This document shows positions 1 through 6,168 of a stretch of DNA of 7,948 bases, piece by piece (within the stretch, counting starts at the first letter, position 1; each line of letters opens with the position of its first letter). A program made the position numbers and the translations under genes. Below the pieces are notes generated by a model. The model was not told where the DNA came from and did no database searches. It saw only the letters and a program-made list of their open reading frames with translations. Where the stretch lies: positions 1 through 7,948 of the forward strand of contig DDSA01000098.1 in assembly GCA_002343715.1 (NCBI GenBank), in the 5' to 3' direction. The stretch is from Phycisphaerales bacterium UBA2402. GTDB lineage: Bacteria > Planctomycetota > Phycisphaerae > Phycisphaerales > UBA1924.

Positions 1-139
1 AGAAGGCCTCGACATCGCCGCCGTCGATGCCGCCGTCGGAGTTCACATCGCCGCAGGCGTTGCCGGCCTCCCAATCGGCGTAGAAGGCTTCGACATCACC
101 GCCGTCGATGCCTCCGTCCTGGTTGTAGTCGGCGGGGCA
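1..139 (-). other. Dockerin-like domain of the left-edge gene (truncated by the window)
   Basis: Loops DYNQDGGIDGGD and DVNSDGGIDGGD with linker W-E-A-G-N-A-C-G match the copy in the repeat protein. The domain is cut at VEAF; the expected end by analogy is another Gly-Cys. Confidence 0.82.
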
Positions 140-3025
140 ACGGGAACAGGAAGTGGAGCCGAATCGAACGACCTGTTGATCGGCGAGGGTCATCTCGCGG
201 GTGTTGGATGAGGTCCAGACGGCCCGCTCGGTGAAGTCGTACTCGCGGGCTGGGCTGTTGGCGATGATGCGGATGGTGTCGCCGCGGACGGGGGGAGTGC
301 CGGGCACGATGGAGAAGAAGACCGGGCGGTCGTACTCCCACCAGATGCAACTGGTGCGCCAATCGTCGATGAAGGCGGGCTGCTTGCCGCAGCCGGAGAG
401 GGCCGCGACACCCTCGGCGGTGAGGGAGACCGCGTTGCCGGGCAACACCATCATGGCGACCACATCTCCCTGCTGCTCGACCTTCACCAGCACATCGTGC
501 GTGCCGGTGGGGGCGAGGTCGCAGAAGATATCGAAGAACGCCGGGCGGAAGCGGACCTGGCTGTTGACGATGTCCGTGCCGGTTTCGCCGCCCTGCGAGC
601 CCACGAAGCGAACGGCGACATCCCCGGCGGCGCAGGCGGCCTCATCGTTCTCGGCGCACCCGAAGGTGAGCGACGCGTGGTAGGTCTCGGCCTGATCGAA
701 GTGGACCTCGACGCCGCCGACCGCGCTGCCCACGTTCGAGATCGTGGCCGACCCGGGATTGGTATCGAGTCCGACCGACTCGGTGTCGCCGCAGCAGGCT
801 TCGTGCAGAAGCCCCGACACGATGGGTCTGGCGTTGTCGATGGTTACTTCGGTAGTCTGCCCCGCCGGCGCGGTCCAGGTCATGCTCAGCGCCTCGACCT
901 CGGCATCGTCGTGCAGGGGGTTGCTCATCTCGATGCTGTCGCCCTCAAAGAGTGGCAGACCCGGAACGCGGAAGACCATGGCCTCGCCGAACTTGATGAC
1001 GTGGTGGCAACGCCGCCGGTCGTCCTTGGAGAGTTTCCAGACATAGACATCCTCCTTGGCGCGTCCGCGACATTCAATCGCCGAATCCGGAGGCAGAGTA
1101 AACGTGCGAGAGTCTCCGGATGCGGAGTTGCGGATGGTCCACAACGGCTCCTCAATGAAAATATCGAAGAAGGCCGGGCGGAAGGTGCGTGTGCCGTTCT
1201 CGTTGGTGATGGCCAGTCCGGACAGCCTCTCGGCAGCACCGTCGCCGTCGAGATCGCCCGTGGCGACAAAGACGCCGCCGGAACCGCTGGATTCAAGCCC
1301 CGCTCCCTCTTCGGAGAAGTCGATGACGTACCCCTCGGCGCCGTGCACATCAAAGGACACCCCGTCCTCGCCGCTGTGGCCGAGATTGCGGATCGGCAGC
1401 CTGCGCCCCACGGGATCGAACACCGGATCGATCGTGCCCAGCACGGCGACGGGCGTGCCGAAGAAGCGCTTGATCCGCGGGCAGGCGTAGACACGCAGGG
1501 ACGTGAAATCGACGCCGGTATCGTCCTGCACATAGAAGTCAAAGCGGCGGTCGGCCATGTTGCCCAGCAGCGTGGAGCAGCCGCCGTTGTAGGAGTGGTT
1601 GGTGGCCCCGAGGTTGTGCGGGAAGGTGGCGGTGGTGAATGGATTCCAGGTCGCGGCGAGGTTGAAGCCCCGGTAGAAGTTCGCGCCGCTGTAAGGGATG
1701 ATGGGCGCGCCGTCGTTCAAGAGTTCAAAGAAATATGAATCGTTGTTCGAGCCGCCGCCGCAGGCCCTCATGCGGGTGTTGAACCCGGCGCTCACGATGC
1801 CCGCGGGCAGACCGCTGAAGGTATGGCCCACGCCCCGGTCGATCGTGCAGTTGTCGTAGGGCTTGTAGAGGAAGGGGGGCAGATTGCGCACCGCCACCAG
1901 TCGCGGCTGTGGCGCGGGAAGGGGATCAACAGGGAACGCGGCGAAGTTGTCCGCGATCCCGGACTGATAGAAGCGGTAGGTGCCCTGCTCGCAGGGGCAG
2001 ACCTGCACGGTCAGTTTCGCCCAATCCACGCTGGTGTCGTCCTGGATGTAGATGTCGAGGAAGCGGTTGGCGTTTAGGAGAGGCAGCATGTTGAACCCGC
2101 CGGGGAGCGAGGCGAGGTTCAGGCTGATGGTGGTCTCGGTCGGGCAGTTCCACGTGCCCCCGTTGAGCGCGGCGATGCTGCTGCCCCAGGCGAAGTTGGT
2201 CCCGTTGAACATCAGGTTGATCGAGTCGTTGCCCGGGATATCACACTCTGCCCGCAGACGAATATCAAGCCGGGCGGAGACAATCCCGCAGGGCAGGTTC
2301 TGGAACGTGCCGCCGAAGGCGTGGTTCACGTTGGCGTTGTCGTACCCCTTGACGCGGGTGCCGAAGATGCCCGTCAGGTACGACAGCAGCGCCGGGCGGG
2401 GCGTGGCCGGATCATCCGGCGCGCCCCATGAATCGGCACGCCCTCCGTCGTAGCAGATCTGCACGCGGCTCTGCTGCGGGCAGTCGCGCGGGCAGGGAGG
2501 CAACTGCGAGCAGGGGTTTCCGATCAGGTCGGCATCGCGGCGAAGAAGGTCGGCGGTGTTCCCGGCCGCATCAAACCCCTGGAACTGCACGATCGCGGGC
2601 ATGGTGGGCAGGTTCGAGAAGCAGATGCGCACGGTGTACTGCGGTACGCCGGGCGGGGTCTGGGGCGTCAGGCCCGTCCCGGGCAGGGTCCAGGTGATCG
2701 TGGTGCCCGAGACCACGGGGGCCGGGCCGACCCATCCGTTGGTTGCACTGCTGATGACCGCACCCGGGGGGAACATGATGTTCGCCGTGATGGTCTTCAC
2801 GTTGCCCGGAGCACCCCAGACCTGCCAGATGTCGAAATCAAAGCAGCAGTTGCCCGCGGGGCGTGCGGTAATGTGGAGTTCCGCGGGAGGCACCAGCGCC
2901 TCGCCGAACGAAGCATTGCTCAGCCCCGCGAAGGCCGCGAGAACCAGACCCCGGGTCGCCTTTGTTTTCAGGCTGCGCAGGTGAGAACACCCGGAACGAC
3001 AGACCGATGATATCGAAGAACACAT
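1..3025 (-). CDS. Secreted modular protein with GC-type dockerin tail (3' end cut by window edge)
   Basis: The frame is open without a stop from ATG 3025 to the left edge (1008 codons plus one base). The start is supported by GAGG 8 nt upstream and an export signal: a long basic, Cys-containing N-region (to about residue 25), then a hydrophobic GLVLAAFAGLSNA stretch. After cleavage near residue 41 come: a beta-rich domain (about 46-165) absent from the neighbouring paralogue; module 1 (187-345, with YIQDDTSVDW) and module 2 (375-516, with YVQDDTGVDF); two longer modules opening at NLG 547 and NVG 764, each containing FRPAFFDIF (615-623 and 826-834); and a dockerin from Cys963. Residues DLDGDG (591-596) look like a separate calcium loop. 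The first EF loop DYNQDGGIDGGD and the second DVNSDGGIDGGD are complete; the sequence stops at DVEAF, so about nine residues plus the stop should lie outside. No enzyme motif was seen. An exported structural or adhesive role is inference. Confidence 0.9.
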   Translation of the reverse strand, partial: MCSSISSVCRSGCSHLRSLKTKATRGLVLAAFAGLSNASFGEALVPPAELHITARPAGNCCFDFDIWQVWGAPGNVKTITANIMFPPGAVISSATNGWVGPAPVVSGTTITWTLPGTGLTPQTPPGVPQYTVRICFSNLPTMPAIVQFQGFDAAGNTADLLRRDADLIGNPCSQLPPCPRDCPQQSRVQICYDGGRADSWGAPDDPATPRPALLSYLTGIFGTRVKGYDNANVNHAFGGTFQNLPCGIVSARLDIRLRAECDIPGNDSINLMFNGTNFAWGSSIAALNGGTWNCPTETTISLNLASLPGGFNMLPLLNANRFLDIYIQDDTSVDWAKLTVQVCPCEQGTYRFYQSGIADNFAAFPVDPLPAPQPRLVAVRNLPPFLYKPYDNCTIDRGVGHTFSGLPAGIVSAGFNTRMRACGGGSNNDSYFFELLNDGAPIIPYSGANFYRGFNLAATWNPFTTATFPHNLGATNHSYNGGCSTLLGNMADRRFDFYVQDDTGVDFTSLRVYACPRIKRFFGTPVAVLGTIDPVFDPVGRRLPIRNLGHSGEDGVSFDVHGAEGYVIDFSEEGAGLESSGSGGVFVATGDLDGDGAAERLSGLAITNENGTRTFRPAFFDIFIEEPLWTIRNSASGDSRTFTLPPDSAIECRGRAKEDVYVWKLSKDDRRRCHHVIKFGEAMVFRVPGLPLFEGDSIEMSNPLHDDAEVEALSMTWTAPAGQTTEVTIDNARPIVSGLLHEACCGDTESVGLDTNPGSATISNVGSAVGGVEVHFDQAETYHASLTFGCAENDEAACAAGDVAVRFVGSQGGETGTDIVNSQVRFRPAFFDIFCDLAPTGTHDVLVKVEQQGDVVAMMVLPGNAVSLTAEGVAALSGCGKQPAFIDDWRTSCIWWEYDRPVFFSIVPGTPPVRGDTIRIIANSPAREYDFTERAVWTSSNTREMTLADQQVVRFGSTSCSRCPADYNQDGGIDGGDVEAFYADWEAGNACGDVNSDGGIDGGDVEAF
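1478..1903 (-). repeat. QDDT module 2 of the left-edge protein
   Basis: Residues 375-516. It shares with module 1 the YDN, LP-x-GIVSA, R-x-RA, ND and F-D-x-Y-x-QDDT-x-VD positions and a closing CP. It adds PYSGANFYRGF, which is kept in module 2 of the paralogue. Confidence 0.75.
1991..2467 (-). repeat. QDDT module 1 of the left-edge protein
   Basis: Residues 187-345. It contains LPCGIVSA, RLRAECDIPGND and, near its end, FLDIYIQDDTSVDW followed by CPC. It is most similar to module 1 of the paralogue (5278-5763) and more distantly to module 2 of the same protein. Confidence 0.75.
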
Positions 3026-3033
3026 GACAGTTG

Positions 3034-3037
3034 CCTC
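3034..3037 (-). promoter_or_regulatory. Short ribosome-binding site before the left-edge gene
   Basis: GAGG lies 8 nt before the ATG at 3025. It is weaker than the sites of the two other dockerin genes, but no better ATG/ribosome-site pair exists in this frame. Confidence 0.5.
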
Positions 3038-3054
3038 GCTTTCTTTGATTCTCT

Positions 3055-3076
3055 CGCGGCTGGGAACCCCGCCGCG
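3055..3076. other. Hairpin just upstream of the left-edge gene
   Basis: CGCGGC (3055-3060) and GCCGCG (3071-3076) form a 6-bp GC stem, extendable inward by two G-C pairs. It sits about 18 nt upstream of the GAGG ribosome-binding site with no T run, so it is more likely a leader structure than a terminator. Confidence 0.35.
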
Positions 3077-3181
3077 ACCACACCAACCGACGCTGACGAG
3101 TTTTCAGGACAAGCGGTGACCGCGCCGCGGCATCAAGCCCGGGTCGGGACACGCCGGACGCACTTCCCGGCCCGCACTGGT

Positions 3182-3191
3182 TTCTTACACC
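3182..3191 (-). promoter_or_regulatory. Shared leader motif GGTGTAAGAA, copy upstream of the left-edge gene
   Basis: It lies about 157 nt before the ATG at 3025 and 8 nt after an ATATT tract (within the AT-rich patch 3198-3210), matching the arrangement upstream of the paralogue. An imperfect inverted repeat (3141-3149 with 3165-3173, one mismatch) follows it, as a hairpin follows the other copy. A promoter probably lies in this patch, but no convincing -35/-10 pair can be read. Confidence 0.35.
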
Positions 3192-3246
3192 CCCCTTGAA
3201 ATATTTTTCTCTGGCTTGCCCGCGGCGGTCCCCCCCGAACACCGTT

Positions 3247-5898
3247 TCAGCCGCACCCCCCCGCCGACCACTGCGCGAAGAAGACCTCGACATCGGCCCC
3301 GTCGATGCCCCCATCGCCGTTGACATCCGAGGCGGGGTCGCCCCCCTCCCACGCCGCGTAGAAGGCATCGACATCGGCCCCGTCGATGCCCCCGTCCTGG
3401 TTGAAGTCGGCAAAGCAGCCCGGCCCGCTCTCGGGTGGGGTGGTCTCGACGCCCCGGACCAGCAGTTCGGCCATGCCCGAAGCGGTGAACCGCATCCCGG
3501 TGACGGCCTCGGGCCGGACCGCGGCGTTGAGCGCGGTGAAGCGCACCCCGTCGCCGGTGCCGATCAGCGTGCCCCGATTCTGGAACGGGGTGTGCCGGCC
3601 GCCCTCTTCCTTCTTGAGCAGGAGCGAAAGCCCGCCTCCCCCGCCGCCGCCACCATGCCCGGCATCGATCTTCCACACGTTGGGCGGAGACGATGTCAGC
3701 GCCGACACCACCGCCGGGTTCTCGACCACCACCGAGCCGGTGACGGTCTCACCCTCAACCACTTCGATGAGAATCTGGGCCGCATCGACCGGGCCGAAGT
3801 CCGCGCCGAGATCAAACCGCATGGCCCCGTTGCCCAGGGCGCTGCCACGGACGATGGGGACCTTGTCCCCGTCGAACCTGCCGGAGGCGGAGAGTTGCAG
3901 GTTCATGCTCCCCAGGCAATCCTCCACGGTTCCCGCGCAGGGTCCATCGATAATGGCCGTCATTGATCCGGAATCAACGCACTCCAGCAAGACGCCGTCG
4001 TCACCGCCACCACCCAGGTTGGAGACCACCACCGCGCCGGGATTGGTGTCGATCGCGGCGTGGCCGACCGCCGCGATCCGCACCGGCGCATCGTTCACGG
4101 GATGCACCCGCACCGATCCCCCGCGGAGACGCTCCACGAAGGGACTATGCCCGTTCTCATCGCCCCAGAACATGCCCAGCCGCTCGATCGGCAAGGCCGA
4201 TGGAAGTTCGGCCTCGATCGTATCGCCCGCGAACATCAGCCCAGTCGAAGTTGACATCGCCCGGAACCCCATCTTCAACCACGCGACTTTGTTGTCGCCG
4301 TTCCTGCCCAGGCCGGCCCTCGCCTGCCCTTCGGTGGTCGTCATGACCCACCCGCCGGGCGGGAGGCACGTCTCCACCCGATCGCCGGTTTCGGAGTTGA
4401 GAAGGGCGATGCGGGCGCACTCTCCGGATGCGGCCGCGGGCGCATCGATCCACAATCCATCGGGGAAATGCTTGGCCATGCGCCACGAGAAAACCGACGT
4501 CGGCGAGGTGTCGCCCGGGGCCTGGGTGTGCGCGGCGAGCGTCCATGTCCGGCCCACCGGCGCCTCGGCCATCGCCGCGCCGAGGTCGAGTTCGTACCCG
4601 TCAGCGCCGTGGACATCGATCAGGACACCGTCGTTCTCGCCGGCACCGAGGTTGGATGCGATCAGTTCTCCCGCGGCGGACGCCGTCAGCGAGGCGGCTC
4701 CCGTCGCGGCCATCGCTGTCCCGAAGAACCGGGTCAGGGGTGGGCAGGGCCACACGCGGAGCGTTGCCCAATCCACCGCCGTGTCGTCCTGCACATAGAC
4801 ATCGAACCAGCCGTCGGCGAGAGGCCCGATCATGCTCCCGCAGGCGAGCGCGCCGGTGGTCAGTGTCGTTCCCAGGTTGAGCGATACCCGCGCGGTCTGC
4901 TCGGCGGTCCACGTGCCGCCGGTGAGGGTGCTGATCTGGAAAGCGCGGTAGAAGTTGGCGTTGCTGTAGGGAATAAGGGCCACTCCGGGCGCGAGCAGTT
5001 CGAGCGCGAGCGTGTCGTTCACGCCGCCCCCATCGGGCGGCGGCACGGGGCACGCCTTCATCCGCATCGTCAGCATGGCCCTGGCGATGCCGCCGGGCAG
5101 CGGCCCGAAGGTCTGGCCGTAGCCCCGATCCGGGGTGCACTCATCAGGCTCTCGCCACAAAAAGGGCGGTGTATCGCGCACCGCGTTGAGCCGCGTCTGC
5201 CGCGATGTCGCCGGGTCCGTGGGAACGGGCGCGAAGTTGTCGCCAAAGCCGTTGGTGTACGCGCGATATCCCCCTTCGCACGGGCAGATGCGAAGGGTCA
5301 ATCGTGCGTAATCCACCGTGGTATCGTCCTGCACGTACAGGTCGAGGTAGTGGTCGCTGTTCAGTTGCGGGATCAGGTTCAGCGTCCCCGCGGCCGTGGG
5401 GAGGGCCGCGAGGTTCAGCGTGATGGTGGCCGCCGCGGGGCACTCCCACGACCCGCCCGCGCCCGGCAGGTCGCGGATCGCCCGCCCCCACGAGAACGTG
5501 TTGGGGCCGAGGTTGAACTGGAGGTGGATCGTGTCGTTCGATGAGATATCGCACTCCGCGCGCAGGCGGATCTCCAATGAGGCCGAGACGATGCCGCAGG
5601 GCAGCCCGCGGAACGTGTGCAGGAACCGGAAGTTCGCCGAGGCATCGTCGAACGCCTTGCAGGTGCCGGCGCAGAAAAAACGCTCGAAGTCCGGCCGCGG
5701 TGTCACGGGATCGAAGGGGATCGCAAACCCGTCAGCGCGCCCCGCATCGATGCACACCTGCACCTGCTGCGCTGTGGGGCAGGCGGTGGGGCACTGCCCT
5801 GATGCCGCCCACGCCATCGCGCAACCAGCCGCCGCGGCGAGAAACTCCGCGTGGCGCGCGCTGCCACTCTTCACACACGCACGGATTCGAGCACTCAT
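3247..5898 (-). CDS. Secreted modular protein with variant dockerin tail, paralogue of the downstream gene
   Basis: This gene encodes 883 residues. The ATG at 5898 is chosen over an upstream TTG at 5967 because AAAGGAG lies 5 nt before it and a signal peptide follows at once (basic RIRACVK, then FLAAAAGCAMAWAASG, cleavage about residue 32-35). Module 1 spans 46-207 (YVQDDTTVDY, ending CPC) and module 2 spans 237-386 (YVQDDTAVDW, ending PCP). Two longer modules open at NLG 416 and NLG 627. A run of eight Gly (749-756) precedes about 70 residues of unknown fold. The C-terminus (828-883) is a dockerin pair with loops DFNQDGGIDGAD and DVNGDGGIDGAD. It is colinear with the downstream gene from that protein's residue 187 on, but lacks its extra N-terminal domain. 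The dockerin is unusual: the central Cys is replaced (PASDVN) and the chain ends GGCG rather than GGC. No catalytic residues are recognisable; function unknown, extracellular location likely. Confidence 0.93.
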   Translation of the reverse strand: MSARIRACVKSGSARHAEFLAAAAGCAMAWAASGQCPTACPTAQQVQVCIDAGRADGFAIPFDPVTPRPDFERFFCAGTCKAFDDASANFRFLHTFRGLPCGIVSASLEIRLRAECDISSNDTIHLQFNLGPNTFSWGRAIRDLPGAGGSWECPAAATITLNLAALPTAAGTLNLIPQLNSDHYLDLYVQDDTTVDYARLTLRICPCEGGYRAYTNGFGDNFAPVPTDPATSRQTRLNAVRDTPPFLWREPDECTPDRGYGQTFGPLPGGIARAMLTMRMKACPVPPPDGGGVNDTLALELLAPGVALIPYSNANFYRAFQISTLTGGTWTAEQTARVSLNLGTTLTTGALACGSMIGPLADGWFDVYVQDDTAVDWATLRVWPCPPLTRFFGTAMAATGAASLTASAAGELIASNLGAGENDGVLIDVHGADGYELDLGAAMAEAPVGRTWTLAAHTQAPGDTSPTSVFSWRMAKHFPDGLWIDAPAAASGECARIALLNSETGDRVETCLPPGGWVMTTTEGQARAGLGRNGDNKVAWLKMGFRAMSTSTGLMFAGDTIEAELPSALPIERLGMFWGDENGHSPFVERLRGGSVRVHPVNDAPVRIAAVGHAAIDTNPGAVVVSNLGGGGDDGVLLECVDSGSMTAIIDGPCAGTVEDCLGSMNLQLSASGRFDGDKVPIVRGSALGNGAMRFDLGADFGPVDAAQILIEVVEGETVTGSVVVENPAVVSALTSSPPNVWKIDAGHGGGGGGGGLSLLLKKEEGGRHTPFQNRGTLIGTGDGVRFTALNAAVRPEAVTGMRFTASGMAELLVRGVETTPPESGPGCFADFNQDGGIDGADVDAFYAAWEGGDPASDVNGDGGIDGADVEVFFAQWSAGGCG
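3253..3417 (-). other. Variant dockerin-like domain lacking the central Cys
   Basis: Loops DFNQDGGIDGAD and DVNGDGGIDGAD keep all calcium positions; positions 10-11 are GA in both halves. The linker reads W-E-G-G-D-P-A-S in front of the second loop, so the Cys present in the other two copies is missing. One Gly follows the terminal Gly-Cys. Confidence 0.83.
4741..5190 (-). repeat. QDDT module 2 of the 883-residue protein
   Basis: Residues 237-386. PPFLW, LPGGIARA, PYSNANFYRAF and WFDVYVQDDTAVDW correspond to module 2 of the paralogue; the closing RFFGTA joins directly to the next module type. Confidence 0.75.
5278..5763 (-). repeat. QDDT module 1 of the 883-residue protein
   Basis: Residues 46-207. 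LPCGIVSA, RLRAECDIS and YLDLYVQDDTTVDY then CPC match module 1 of the downstream paralogue position by position. Confidence 0.75.
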
Positions 5899-5903
5899 GC
5901 GGA

Positions 5904-5910
5904 CTCCTTT
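5904..5910 (-). promoter_or_regulatory. Ribosome-binding site fixing the start of the 883-residue gene
   Basis: AAAGGAG on the minus strand is separated by 5 nt from the ATG at 5898. It decides for this start over in-frame upstream codons, including TTG 5967, and places the signal peptide at the very N-terminus. Confidence 0.82.
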
Positions 5911-5990
5911 GGAGCGTGCCACCCGGACCCGCCGAGGGTACATCCGTCCGTCGATCAACGAAAGCAACCAGCGGCCAGTGGGCGCAACTC

Positions 5991-6018
5991 AAGGGGAGTT
6001 CGCCCGGCGAACCCCCTT
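5991..6018. other. Strong hairpin in the leader of the 883-residue gene
   Basis: AAGGGG (5991-5996) pairs with CCCCTT (6013-6018) and GTTCGC (5998-6003) with GCGAAC (6007-6012), giving 12 base pairs with one bulged A and a 3-nt loop. It ends about 93 nt before the start codon and has no T run on the minus strand, so it is not a normal terminator there. If the promoter at 6040-6068 is real, the hairpin lies near the 5' end of the mRNA, where it could protect it or act in regulation. Confidence 0.6.
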
Positions 6019-6026
6019 CTTACACC
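6017..6026 (-). promoter_or_regulatory. Shared leader motif GGTGTAAGAA, copy upstream of the 883-residue gene
   Basis: The same 10 bases occur upstream of the left-edge paralogue (3182-3191). Here the motif abuts the hairpin at 5991-6018 and follows an ATATT tract by 13 nt. Role unknown: promoter element, leader RNA signal or remnant of the gene duplication. Confidence 0.35.
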
Positions 6027-6039
6027 GTACCCGGTTCTT

Positions 6040-6068
6040 AATATACCAAAGAGAGGGCCGACTGGCCA
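6040..6068 (-). promoter_or_regulatory. Weak candidate promoter of the 883-residue gene
   Basis: On the minus strand TATATT (6045-6040) is preceded, after 17 nt, by TGGCCA (6068-6063), four of six matches to the -35 consensus. It is the most AT-rich point of the 5899-6168 gap and would give a leader of about 135 nt containing the hairpin at 5991-6018. The poor -35 box keeps confidence low. Confidence 0.35.
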
Positions 6069-6143
6069 GACACAAACTCAGGATTCGCAAGTTGGGAATA
6101 ACCTAACGCACAACGAAAACAACGGACTCTACCGCCCTTGTAC

Positions 6144-6165
6144 AAACGTCAGAAATGACCGTTTT
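6144..6165. terminator. Possible weak terminator after the repeat-protein gene
   Basis: AAACGTCA (6144-6151) and TGACCGTTT (6156-6164) pair around a GAAA loop with one bulge, just after the stop at 6169. On the minus strand only a short GTTTGT follows, so it would be an inefficient terminator or a 3' stabilising stem. On the plus strand it ends in TTTT, but no plus-strand gene is seen there. Confidence 0.35.
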
Positions 6166-6168
6166 GGT

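Noticed and set aside
1..135. CRISPR-like or satellite repeat at the left edge
   Set aside because: The two repeated segments are the coding DNA of the two EF loops of a dockerin domain, in frame with the gene.
497..1738. 413-codon open frame on the plus strand
   Set aside because: It is the antisense of the continuous minus-strand gene, caused by GC-rich codons. It shows no domain logic and has a repetitive antisense of the dockerin and module codons.
925..2153. Possible frameshift or pseudogene on the left, because only short closed minus-strand frames are obvious there
   Set aside because: Reading from ATG 3025 gives 1008 uninterrupted codons to the window edge. The gene simply lacks its stop inside the window.
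3192..3246. Terminator after the 883-residue gene
   Set aside because: Only a 4-bp stem with a long loop can be drawn and no T run follows on the minus strand, so it is not supported.
3386..4798. 470-codon open frame on the plus strand, with others at 3196-3966 and 4468-5544
   Set aside because: These are shadows of the 883-residue gene in other frames, biased to Pro, Ser, Ala and Arg with no motifs.
5899..5967. Longer start (TTG 5967) for the 883-residue gene
   Set aside because: It would put 23 basic residues before the signal peptide and ignore the strong AAAGGAG before ATG 5898.
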